Source of the DNA: Marinobacterium rhizophilum
GTDB lineage: Bacteria > Pseudomonadota > Gammaproteobacteria > Pseudomonadales > Balneatricaceae
Assembly: GCF_024397915.1 (NCBI RefSeq)
Contig: NZ_CP073347.1
Coordinates: forward strand, 620,001-684,000
Direction: 5' to 3'
DNA: 64,000 nt
A program made the position numbers and the translations under genes. Each line of letters starts with the position of its first letter. Position 1 is the stretch's first letter. The notes under the pieces are model-generated. The model was not told the DNA's origin, did not search any database, and worked only from the letters and a program-made list of their open reading frames with translations. Below are positions 46,170-53,942 of this stretch, piece after piece.

Positions 46170-47678
46170 TCAGCCATGGCTTGCCTGGCTCCGGGGTTGC
46201 CCCTGGGGCTCTTGGCGGGGGAGCCCGGTTGACTGGGTTCTGGGCGATCTTGAGAGCGTCAGCTGGCTGACGGCAACGTACATGAAGCTCGATACCGCGC
46301 AGCCGATCAGCGGCCCTTCAACCCAGCCCAGATCCGTCAACAGCAGGCAGCCGCCACTGGTGACAAGCCCCGAGAACATGGCCGCCAGGGCGCCGTAGCT
46401 GTTGCCGCGCCATATGGACGAAATAAATACCGGCCCGATCATGACCGCCAGCAGGGTGCCGGTGCCCAGGATACCCAGCCAGGACAGCATGAACGGCGGT
46501 GCATACAGCATCATTAACAGGCCGGTCAGGCCCAGCAGTGCCACGGCGCTGCGGTTGATCCACAGGACTCTTTCGCTGGAGGCGCCGCTGTTGGGAAAGA
46601 GCGCCAGGCGCAGGTCGTGGGAGGCGGCCGACGAGATGGTGTGCAGCAGGGAGTTGGCGGTGGATTTCATCGCGAAGAGGATAAACAGCGTAATGGTGCC
46701 ACCCAGTACCGGATGCAGGTAGTGGCTCAGGTAGTAGGGCATCGCCTGATCGGCATCGGCCAGTTCCGGGTGCTTGGCGCGCACATAGAGGCCGACGATG
46801 GGCACCAGGCTCAGCAGGCAGCCCAGCGGCGCCACCCAGATGGCGACCTGGTGGAACTTGACGCCGGGCTTGAGCGCGAGAAAGCGCACCGCCATATACG
46901 GCAGTACCGCGGTGAACAGGAAGGCGTAGGGCAGTACCAGGAATACCGAACTTTTTTCTTCGCCATAGGGCTGCGCGGTGACGGGGTTGAGCAGGGCCGG
47001 GTCCAGGGCGTCAAGGCGGGCGAACAGCTCGGCAGGGCTCAGGTCGGTAAACATCTGCAGCATCATGACAACGGCGCCGACGGCCATGCCGCAAACCATC
47101 AGGGTGTCGGTCCAGGCCACGGCGGCGAGCCCGCCCAGCATGGTGTAGAGAATAATGACGCCGATCATCATGGCAGCGCTGTTGCCAAGATCGATACCAA
47201 GCCAGGAGGCACCGAGCAGACCCACCGCCTTGATCTGGCTGGTGAGGAAGACCAGCAGCAGGACGATGGAGATCAGTGCCGCCACAGCCTGAACGAGGCG
47301 GGATAGAGGCCCGCTGCCGTGCAGCTGTGCAATGTATTGCGGGATGGTGCAGCTGCCCAGGCTGTCGGCCTGTTTGCGCAGAAAGCTGGCAAAGTACAGC
47401 ACGGCGATCACCATGGCCGGGGCGAAAAAGAAGTTGCCGAGGATTTCGATGGCGCCGAACTCGAAGGCGACACCGGGCGACCCCATAAAGCCCCAACCGC
47501 TAAAACCGGTGGCGACGATGGTGCCGGCACCCACAAAGGGGCCCAAAGAGCGGCCTGCTACCAGAAACCCCGATGCATCGTCGCTCTTGACGGTGCGGCT
47601 GGAGGCATAGCCGATGTAAATCAGTACAGCGAAGGAGCCCAGTAGCAGGCCCCAGTTCAACCAGTTATAACTGTCCAT
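46170..47678 (-). CDS. Sodium:solute symporter (SSS family)
   Basis: 502 aa with about 13 membrane helices. SSS features: WGLLLGSFAVLIYIGYASSRTV, GFLVAGRSLGPFVGAGTIVATGFSGWGFMGSPG (Na+ site region), TIPQYIAQLHGS, AAVAWTDTLMVCGMAVGAVVM, and FILFAMKSTANSLLHTISSAASHDL (TM8 Ser/Thr Na+ ligands). A proline/glutamine-rich cytoplasmic tail ends the protein. Placed between a 41-aa membrane protein and the ACT protein in the creatinase operon, it is the likely creatine importer (inference). SD GGGAG precedes the ATG. Confidence 0.9.
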   Translation of the reverse strand: MDSYNWLNWGLLLGSFAVLIYIGYASSRTVKSDDASGFLVAGRSLGPFVGAGTIVATGFSGWGFMGSPGVAFEFGAIEILGNFFFAPAMVIAVLYFASFLRKQADSLGSCTIPQYIAQLHGSGPLSRLVQAVAALISIVLLLVFLTSQIKAVGLLGASWLGIDLGNSAAMMIGVIILYTMLGGLAAVAWTDTLMVCGMAVGAVVMMLQMFTDLSPAELFARLDALDPALLNPVTAQPYGEEKSSVFLVLPYAFLFTAVLPYMAVRFLALKPGVKFHQVAIWVAPLGCLLSLVPIVGLYVRAKHPELADADQAMPYYLSHYLHPVLGGTITLFILFAMKSTANSLLHTISSAASHDLRLALFPNSGASSERVLWINRSAVALLGLTGLLMMLYAPPFMLSWLGILGTGTLLAVMIGPVFISSIWRGNSYGALAAMFSGLVTSGGCLLLTDLGWVEGPLIGCAVSSFMYVAVSQLTLSRSPRTQSTGLPRQEPQGQPRSQASHG

Positions 47679-47693
47679 GTCGGTCTCCCTTTG

Positions 47694-47819
47694 TTATTGC
47701 TTTACCGCAGCGGATGGGTGGGCTTTGAGTTCGCGCCAGGCGTAGGAACCTGCGGTGAGCGTCAGCAGTGCGGCGTTAAGAACAAGAAACCAGTCGAGCG
47801 TCCAGGCATTGCTTAGCAT
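47694..47819 (-). CDS. 41-aa single-pass membrane protein preceding the symporter
   Basis: Too short for usual ORF cut-offs, but well supported: SD AGAGG, ATG at 47819, 41 residues (MLSNAWTLDWFLVLNAALLT, then LTAGSYAWRELKAHPSAAVK, Q), stop 15 bp before the symporter ATG. One hydrophobic helix (WFLVLNAALLTLTAGSYAW) is followed by a basic C-terminal tail, i.e. N-out or N-in single pass. SSS symporters commonly have such a small upstream membrane partner (DUF3311-like or similar), so it is probably an accessory subunit. Confidence 0.75.
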   Translation of the reverse strand: MLSNAWTLDWFLVLNAALLTLTAGSYAWRELKAHPSAAVKQ

Positions 47820-47939
47820 GGGGTTACCTCTGCTTGCGGGAGTCGGGCTCGCCGCAGATTATTTTTATAGTTGCAAATTGTGGTTGTGGGGCTGTTGCCG
47901 TCCTGCCTGGGGCAGGGCGTCGGGATGGGCGTTGAAGGT

Positions 47940-47955
47940 GGGGCCCGAAGGCCCC
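47940..47955 (-). other. UUCG-loop hairpin between creatinase and the small membrane protein
   Basis: On the coding strand GGGGCC-TTCG-GGCCCC, a very stable C(UUCG)G tetraloop stem. A further GC-rich palindrome (GGGGTGCGCGCCCC, 47955-47968) adjoins it. No T-run; probably an mRNA stability element separating the abundant enzyme message from the transporter message. Confidence 0.55.
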
Positions 47956-47995
47956 GGGGTGCGCGCCCCGTGGGGTAGGACGCGCGCCCTGCACT

Positions 47996-49210
47996 TTAGC
48001 CCCTGATGATGTTGTGCTCGGGGCCGAAGGGGAAACGGGTGATGTTTTCGGCGCTGCTGTCGCCCACCACCAGGATGTCGTGTTCACGGTAACCGCCGGC
48101 ACCGGCGCGGCCTTCGGGGATCATCAGCATCGGTTCGATGGAGACCACCATGCCGGGCTCGAGTACCGTATCGATGTCTTCACGCAGCTCCAGGCCGGCT
48201 TCGCGGCCGTAGTAGTGGCTCAGGGTGCCGAAGGAGTGGCCGTAACCGAAGGTGCGGTACTGCAGCACGTCGTGTTCGGCGAAGATCTCGTTCAGTTCGG
48301 CGGCGATATCGCAGCAGCGGGCACCGGGTTTCACCAGCTCCAGGCCGCGACGGTGCACCTTGCAGTTGATCTCCCACAGCTCCAGGTGGCGGTCGGAGGC
48401 ATGCTCGGCGAACAGGGTGCGTTCCAGCGCCGTGTAGTAGCCGGCGATCATCGGAAAGGTGTTGAGGCTGAGGATATCGCCCGCCTCGACCTTGCGTGAG
48501 GTTACCGGGTTATGGGCGCCATCGGTGTTGATACCGGACTGGAACCAGACCCAGGTGTCCATCAGCTCGCCATCGGGGAAGGTGCCGGCGATTTCGCGCA
48601 CCATGGCCTGGGTGCCGGCCAGGGCAATTTCGTACTCGGGCACGCCCACGGCGATGGCATCGCGGATGGCGGCGCCACCCACATCGGCTACCCGGGCACC
48701 CTGCTTGATCAGGGCGATTTCCTCGGCGGACTTGATCATGCGCATCTGCATGGTGGGCACGCCGATATCCACGAACTGGGCGTTGGGCAGGGCGGTTTTC
48801 AGCTTGTCGAGCACCTGCAGCGAGGCGTGGTCGAACTCGATGCCGACCTTGCCGCCATCCTTGATCAGCTGCCGGGTGGCGTAGAAGAAGTTGTCTTTCT
48901 GCCAGTCGGTGTAGATGACGTTGTCGCCCAGCTGGTTGCGGCGATACGGCTGGCCACCGTCGATATTGGCGGTGATGGTGGTGTAGTTGTCCTGGGTGAT
49001 GACCAGGCCGTAGTCGCGGCCAAAGCGGCAGTAGACGAAATCGCTGTAGTAGTTGATGTTGTGGTAGGAGGTAAAGAGCACCGCCTGAACATCGTTTTCC
49101 GCCATGTAGCGGCGCAGCTTGTCGAGTCGCGACTGCAGTTCAGCCTTGCTGAACGTCGGGCGTACCTTGTCGCCGTTGGGCAGCTGAAGCGTCTGAGGCA
49201 TGGTTAGCAT
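47996..49210 (-). CDS. Creatinase (creatine amidinohydrolase)
   Basis: 404-aa M24-fold enzyme converting creatine to sarcosine and urea. Along its length it matches the Pseudomonas putida creatinase as I remember it (403 aa): TSYHNINYYSDFVYCRFGR, NIDGGQPYRRNQ, DTWVWFQSGINTDGAHNPVTSRKV (catalytic His), FPMIAGYYTALERTLF, RTFGYGHSFGTLSHYYGREAGLELREDIDTVLEPGMVVS and GAGGYREHDIL. The metal ligands of aminopeptidase relatives are not expected, since creatinase is metal-independent. First gene of an operon with a symporter and ACT protein. No sarcosine oxidase gene is in the window. SD AGGAG. Confidence 0.92.
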   Translation of the reverse strand: MLTMPQTLQLPNGDKVRPTFSKAELQSRLDKLRRYMAENDVQAVLFTSYHNINYYSDFVYCRFGRDYGLVITQDNYTTITANIDGGQPYRRNQLGDNVIYTDWQKDNFFYATRQLIKDGGKVGIEFDHASLQVLDKLKTALPNAQFVDIGVPTMQMRMIKSAEEIALIKQGARVADVGGAAIRDAIAVGVPEYEIALAGTQAMVREIAGTFPDGELMDTWVWFQSGINTDGAHNPVTSRKVEAGDILSLNTFPMIAGYYTALERTLFAEHASDRHLELWEINCKVHRRGLELVKPGARCCDIAAELNEIFAEHDVLQYRTFGYGHSFGTLSHYYGREAGLELREDIDTVLEPGMVVSIEPMLMIPEGRAGAGGYREHDILVVGDSSAENITRFPFGPEHNIIRG

Positions 49211-49631
49211 GGTTTTGCTCCTGATTATTCTTGTCCAGTTAGGGCCACACGACGTCTGGATTCGACTGAACAGGCCCGCAGCGCTGTGCCCGGGATGTTT
49301 CGTTGGCTTGAACTGATCCTATCCCTGACTTGGGTATATTAAAAATCAATAGTTAAAATGTAAGTATTTGTAATGTAAATGATGGCGTCGGGCCCAGAGA
49401 AACGGGCCGACAGGCCTGACACCTCGGCTGTATTCTGGTAGCCAGGGCGGGCGAGTTGCAGTGGCGCCCCGCCGGAGGTACAGGGCACGGCTGGCAGAAA
49501 AAAGCAGGCAATGTTCGAAGCTGTGCCTGGGGTTGCAGCTGTGGCGCCGGGGACAAGGGAGAGGCTATGGGGCTGATAACAGTGCCGGTGCCGGTCGGGA
49601 TACCCAGCAGCGATTGCGGCGCAAGGGGTGT
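49211..49631. promoter_or_regulatory. Gene-free region upstream of creatinase
   Basis: 421 bp without a supported gene. An AT-rich core at 49336-49382 contains repeated TTACAT steps on the minus strand (CATTTACATTACAAATACTTACATTTTAAC), 130-175 bp before the creatinase ATG; this is a likely activator/promoter region, possibly for the LysR protein at 44648-45532. Nothing else is recognised. Confidence 0.35.
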
Positions 49632-50102
49632 TTACTCCTGCAGCTTGTCGATCTGCCGGTCGAGCTTTTCGAGGATGCGCATCAGGTCGCGATACTCGCT
49701 GCTGTCCAGCGCGCTGATCAGGCGACTTTCCCAGTCCAGGGCCTGGGGAGCGAGCTCCTGGTACAGGGCAAGGCCTTCGGGGGAAAGTGACAGGTAGGTC
49801 GCCCGGTTGTCCTGGGGATCTTTGCGCTTGACCAGGTAGCCGCGCTCATCGAGCTGCTTCACGCCGCGGGAGACCTTGGATTTGTCCATCTGGGTGATCC
49901 GTCCCAGGTCCCGTGAGTTGAGGGACTGATCCTCTGCCAGGCGGGCAAGAATGCGCCATTCGGGAATGCTGACACCGTAGGCGTCGCTGCCGTAGATACG
50001 GGACAGGTCTTCGCTCATGCGCCTGGCCAGGTTGACCATGCGGTAGGGAATAAACTGGTTCAGTATCAGTGACTTTGGCGTTGAATCAGTCGGCTCTGAC
50101 AT
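49632..50102 (-). CDS. MarR-family regulator
   Basis: 156 aa. Winged-helix MarR core: YRMVNLARRMSEDLSRIYGSDAYGVSIPEWRILARLAEDQSLNSRDLGRITQMDKSKVSRGVKQLDERGYLVKRKDPQDNRATYLSLSPEG, with the wing DxRA pattern (DPQDNRA). The ATG at 50102 has SD GGAG; the frame is open 76 codons upstream without family similarity. Last in line after hmgA-fahA-maiA on the same strand (104 bp after maiA), so it may control homogentisate catabolism, a role played by IclR-type HmgR in Pseudomonas. The target is inferred. Confidence 0.88.
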   Translation of the reverse strand: MSEPTDSTPKSLILNQFIPYRMVNLARRMSEDLSRIYGSDAYGVSIPEWRILARLAEDQSLNSRDLGRITQMDKSKVSRGVKQLDERGYLVKRKDPQDNRATYLSLSPEGLALYQELAPQALDWESRLISALDSSEYRDLMRILEKLDRQIDKLQE

Positions 50103-50205
50103 GGCGGGCTCCGCGGGAGTGTTGGCAGCGGTGGATTCTTGCATGCTATGGCGGTGCTGCAAAGGCTGATGTCCTGATCGCCGCGCCTGTTCGCGATGCT
50201 CTGTG

Positions 50206-50838
50206 TCAGAGCGTCGAGTCGGGCTGGTTTTCCGGTCGTGCCGCATCGAAGGCGGGCAGGCGGTTGCAGGCCTCCCAGATCGACTGGATCTTCGGGTAGG
50301 CCGCCATGTCGAGCTTGAACCGCAGGGCATTGTACACCTGGGGAATCAGGTACAGGTCTGCCAGCGTAACCTCGGCGCCGTTGCAATAGGGCGCGGCTTT
50401 TAGCTGGGATTCCAGCACATCAAAGCCTTCGCGAATCCAGTGCAGGTACCAGGCGGTCTTGTCATCATCGCTGACCTGCAGCGTGCCCTTGAGGTATTTC
50501 AGTACCCGCAGGTTGTCGACCGGGTGAATGTCACAGGCAATCAGGCTGGCCCAGGCGCGCACCTGTGCAGCGGCGACGGGATCGGCCGGCAGCAGTGGCG
50601 TCTGCGGGTAGGCTGTTTCGAGGTATTCCAGGATGGCCGTTGACTGGGTCAGCAGTTCGCCGCTGTCCAGTTTCAGCGCCGGCAGCAGGCCCTGGGGGTT
50701 GAGCGCCAGATAGTGGTCGCCGCGCTGCTCACCGGTGAGCAGGTTCACCGTTGTCAGTCGATGTTCAATCCCCTTGAGGTTGAGGGCGATCCGCACGCGG
50801 TAGGCGGCGGAGGAGCGGAAGTAGGTAAAGAGTTCCAT
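50206..50838 (-). CDS. maiA: Maleylacetoacetate isomerase
   Basis: 210-aa zeta-class glutathione transferase isomerising maleylacetoacetate to fumarylacetoacetate. MELFTYFRSSAAYRVRIALNLKGI carries the zeta SSxxYR motif with catalytic Ser; LLTQSTAILEYLE is the G-site, and EVTLADLYLIPQVYNA is the C-domain N-capping box. Third gene of the hmgA-fahA-maiA series. Confidence 0.95.
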   Translation of the reverse strand: MELFTYFRSSAAYRVRIALNLKGIEHRLTTVNLLTGEQRGDHYLALNPQGLLPALKLDSGELLTQSTAILEYLETAYPQTPLLPADPVAAAQVRAWASLIACDIHPVDNLRVLKYLKGTLQVSDDDKTAWYLHWIREGFDVLESQLKAAPYCNGAEVTLADLYLIPQVYNALRFKLDMAAYPKIQSIWEACNRLPAFDAARPENQPDSTL

Positions 50839-50868
50839 TGGGGTTCCTGTCGCTGTAATCCGGATATG

Positions 50869-50904
50869 CCAAACCCCGGTGCCGCTTTCGGCACCAGGGT
50901 TTGG
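50869..50904 (-). other. Long intercistronic stem-loop between fahA and maiA
   Basis: CCAAACCCCGGTGCCG and CGGCACCAGGGTTTGG form a 16-bp stem with one mismatch and a 4-nt loop. On the coding strand no T-run follows, suggesting attenuation or mRNA stabilisation rather than full termination. Confidence 0.6.
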
Positions 50905-50924
50905 GAGTCAGCTTGGTGCAGGCA

Positions 50925-52241
50925 TCAGGCCCGGGCGGGCAGCACGGTACCCACCACTTCGCCAAAGCCGATGCGAGCAGCACCTTGTTTGGCACAGAAC
51001 CCGCGCATCACCACGGCGTCGCCATCTTCCAGGAAGGTGCGGGTTTCGCCGTTGGGCAGGCTGATGGCCTGCTTGCCGCCGTGGCTCAGTTCCAGCAGGG
51101 AACCGGCTTCGGCCGCTTCGGGGCCGGACTGGGTACCGGAGCCCAGCAGGTCGCCGGGCTGCAGGTTGCAGCCATTGACGGTGTGGTGCGCCACCATCTG
51201 GGCGATGGTCCAGTAGGAATGCTTGAAGCTGGAAGTGGACAGGCGCGTCGGGGCCTGGCCGGCGGCGCGCATCTGTTCAGTCTGCAGCAGGCATTCAAGC
51301 TGGATGTCCAGTGCGCCCTCGGCGCTGTTGGCAGGCGAGCTCAGGTACGGCAGCGGCTGCGGGTCGGCGGCATCGCGCGAGAAGGCTTCGCGGTACGGGG
51401 CCAGCGCTTCCAGGGTGACAAGCCAGGGGGAAATGGTCGAGGCGAAGTTTTTCGCCAGGAAAGGCCCCAGTGGCTGGTATTCCCAGGCCTGGATATCCCG
51501 TGCCGACCAGTCATTGAACAGGCAGATACCGAACACATGATCCTCGGCCTGGTCGATGCTCACCGGTTCCCCCAGGGCATTGCCGCTACCCATGAAAATG
51601 CCGATCTCCAGTTCGTAGTCCAGTCGTTTGCAGGGGCCAAAGCTCGGTTCGGTCGCATCCGGTGCCTTGGTCTGTCCCTTGGGGCGGTGGAAGGTCTGCC
51701 CGGAAACATCGATGGAGGAGGCGCGGCCGTGGTAGCCGATCGGTACCCACTTGTAATTCGGCAGCAGCGGGTTGTCCGGGCGAAACAGCGAGCCGACGCT
51801 GGTGGCATGATGCACCGAGGTATAGAAGTCGGTGTAATCGCCAATGGTGCAGGGCAGGGCGTACTCGGCGTCGCTCTGGGCAACCAGGCACTGCTGCAGC
51901 TCGGCCTGGGCGCTGGAACCGGTACGCAGGGCGCGGGACAGCGCCAGGCGCAGCGCCGACCAGGCCGTTTTGCCCATGCCCATAAAACGGTTAAGCGTGG
52001 GTTCTGTTGCTGCCTGCAGCGCATCGCCAGCCAGGCCGTCGAACAGGCCGGTTGTGTGGGCCGCGGCCAGGTCCAGAATCTGGTCGCCGATGGCGACGCC
52101 GCCACGCAGGGCTTCAGTGGAGCCCTGGCGGCGGAAGCTGCCAAAGGGCAGGTTCTGAATCGGGAAATCGGTATCGCCACTGTTGGCGGATGTGACCCAG
52201 CTGGTGAGTGTGCTGTCGTGGGTTTCGTTCAGTGTTGTCAT
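50925..52241 (-). CDS. fahA: Fumarylacetoacetase
   Basis: 438-aa hydrolase splitting fumarylacetoacetate into fumarate and acetoacetate, last step of tyrosine degradation. Seen: FPIQNLPFGSFRR, the metal-site region YTDFYTSVHHATSVG (catalytic His), RLDYELEIGIFMGSGN (Glu metal ligands), HVFGICLFNDWSARDIQAWEYQPLGPFLAKNF (Asp ligand and Lys) and GDLLGSGTQSGPE. Starts 10 bp after hmgA stops. Confidence 0.97.
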   Translation of the reverse strand: MTTLNETHDSTLTSWVTSANSGDTDFPIQNLPFGSFRRQGSTEALRGGVAIGDQILDLAAAHTTGLFDGLAGDALQAATEPTLNRFMGMGKTAWSALRLALSRALRTGSSAQAELQQCLVAQSDAEYALPCTIGDYTDFYTSVHHATSVGSLFRPDNPLLPNYKWVPIGYHGRASSIDVSGQTFHRPKGQTKAPDATEPSFGPCKRLDYELEIGIFMGSGNALGEPVSIDQAEDHVFGICLFNDWSARDIQAWEYQPLGPFLAKNFASTISPWLVTLEALAPYREAFSRDAADPQPLPYLSSPANSAEGALDIQLECLLQTEQMRAAGQAPTRLSTSSFKHSYWTIAQMVAHHTVNGCNLQPGDLLGSGTQSGPEAAEAGSLLELSHGGKQAISLPNGETRTFLEDGDAVVMRGFCAKQGAARIGFGEVVGTVLPARA

Positions 52242-52251
52242 GGGTCAGCCT

Positions 52252-53556
52252 TTATTTGTCGCCGTTAAAGTATTTTTTCAGTCCGCTCCAGCAGTCCACA
52301 TAGTTGTGCTGACGGGCGTCGGATTCCAGGGCATGCCGGGTGGGTGCAATCACGTAGCGCGACTCGAACATGAACGCCAGGGTGTCTTTGTACTGTTCGG
52401 GCTTGAGGTCGGCCGCGCTGGCTTTCTCAAACACGGCGGCTTCGGGCCCATGGGGCGTCATGCAGTTGTGCAGGCTCATGCCACCGGGCTCAAAGCCTTT
52501 TTCCTTGGCATCATAGACGCCTTCGATCAGGCCCATGAACTCGCTCATGATGTTGCGGTGATACCAGGGGGGTCTGAAGGTGTTTTCGGCCACCATCCAG
52601 CGCGGCGGGAAGATCACAAAGTCGACATTGGCCACGCCGGCGCTTTCGCTCGGGGAGGTCAGCACCGTGAAGATGGACGGGTCCGGATGGTCGAAACTGA
52701 CGGTATTGATGACGTTAAAGCGCGCCAGGTCGTACTTGTAGGGCGCCGAGGTGCCGACCCAGGCCACCACATCCAGCGGGGAGTGGTCTACAGGCGCACG
52801 GTACAGGTTGCCGCAGAACTTGGTCACGACCTCGTAGTCGCCGTCCTGGTCTTCGAACCAGGCCACCGGGTACTGGAAATCCCGGTCATTGGCATAGCCG
52901 TTGGCCCCAACCGGGCCGCGTTCCGGCAAGTGCAAAGCGGCGCCGTAGTTCTCGCAGATATAACCGCGTACCGGGCCTTCCGGCAGTTCAATACGGAACT
53001 TGATGCCACGGGGGATGACCAGGATCTCGCCGGGTTTTACGTGCAGGATGCCCAGTTCGGTGTAGGCCAGAAGTGCACCTTGCTGGGGTACGAACAGCAT
53101 TTCGCCGTCGGCGTTGTAAAACACCCGTTGGCCCATGCCGGTATTGGCACGGTAAACGTGGATGCCAATGCCGACCTGGCTGCGGGCATCGCCATTGGCT
53201 GCCACGGTAATCATGCCATCGATAAAGTCGGTCGGAACCTGCGGCATCGGCAGTGCATCCCAGCGCAGCACATTGGGCGGGCAATCCGCTTCGGTGATGG
53301 GGGCGGTACGGATGAGGCCCTTGTCCATCGGCGTGAAGTCACCCATGGCAATGGACGGGCGGATGCGGTAGGTCCAGGTGCGCCTGTTGCTGTGCCGCGG
53401 CGCCGTGAAAGCGGTGGTGCTGAACTGCTCGGTGTAGAGCTGGTATTCACAGCGCTGGGGATTGAACTGGCCCCGGGGCAGGGCGCCAGGCAGGGCTTCG
53501 GTCTCGTGCTCGTTGCCAAAACCGTTGAGGTATTTGAGTTCGCTCGGATTAGTCAT
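52252..53556 (-). CDS. hmgA: Homogentisate 1,2-dioxygenase
   Basis: 434-aa Fe(II) ring-cleavage dioxygenase opening homogentisate to maleylacetoacetate. [24 protein letters not shown] is the family start; iron ligands are in [30 protein letters not shown] (His, Glu) and the neighbouring [13 protein letters not shown] (His). First gene of the operon; hppD (4-hydroxyphenylpyruvate dioxygenase) is not in the window. SD is weak (AAGG). Confidence 0.97.
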   Translation of the reverse strand: MTNPSELKYLNGFGNEHETEALPGALPRGQFNPQRCEYQLYTEQFSTTAFTAPRHSNRRTWTYRIRPSIAMGDFTPMDKGLIRTAPITEADCPPNVLRWDALPMPQVPTDFIDGMITVAANGDARSQVGIGIHVYRANTGMGQRVFYNADGEMLFVPQQGALLAYTELGILHVKPGEILVIPRGIKFRIELPEGPVRGYICENYGAALHLPERGPVGANGYANDRDFQYPVAWFEDQDGDYEVVTKFCGNLYRAPVDHSPLDVVAWVGTSAPYKYDLARFNVINTVSFDHPDPSIFTVLTSPSESAGVANVDFVIFPPRWMVAENTFRPPWYHRNIMSEFMGLIEGVYDAKEKGFEPGGMSLHNCMTPHGPEAAVFEKASAADLKPEQYKDTLAFMFESRYVIAPTRHALESDARQHNYVDCWSGLKKYFNGDK

Positions 53557-53942
53557 TCTTGGGTCCGTTGCACCTTGTCATTGTGGGGGCGTCGCGCGGC
53601 CTTATGTGCCGGGCCAGATCCTGGCGCCTGATTCCGGTGGCTCGTCAGAGTGCCGAATGCGACCGGATCCTTGTTGTGCTTGCTATATATTCTCAAGTGA
53701 GATCAAATCTACGCCTTGCAATGGTATTTTTCAAGGAATTTTGCCTATTAATTGTGCTAAATGGCTGTTTGGTTTGTTTTATTATCGGTATTTTGTATCA
53801 AGTGAGATCTTTGATAGGGTGTTTTTGGCTTCGATCTGGGTCGTTTTCAGCAGGAAATCGAGGTGTTTGGGGTTATTGTTTGACCAGTGAGGGGGTGGGC
53901 TTCTTTACTGTAGGGACTTGAACCCCGATATCGAGGCTGCCA
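53557..53942. promoter_or_regulatory. Divergent region between hmgA and the antiporter gene with a 12-bp direct repeat
   Basis: 386 bp without a supported gene, AT-rich from about 53690 to 53880. TCAAGTGAGATC occurs exactly at 53693-53704 and 53798-53809, 105 bp apart (ten helical turns), suggesting paired sites for a regulator, possibly with looping. A frame at 53559-53921 crosses the region but has no family similarity and no SD. Confidence 0.5.

Noticed and set aside
53559..53921. 120-codon plus-strand frame upstream of the antiporter
   Set aside because: No SD, no recognisable protein features, and it spans the direct-repeat control region.
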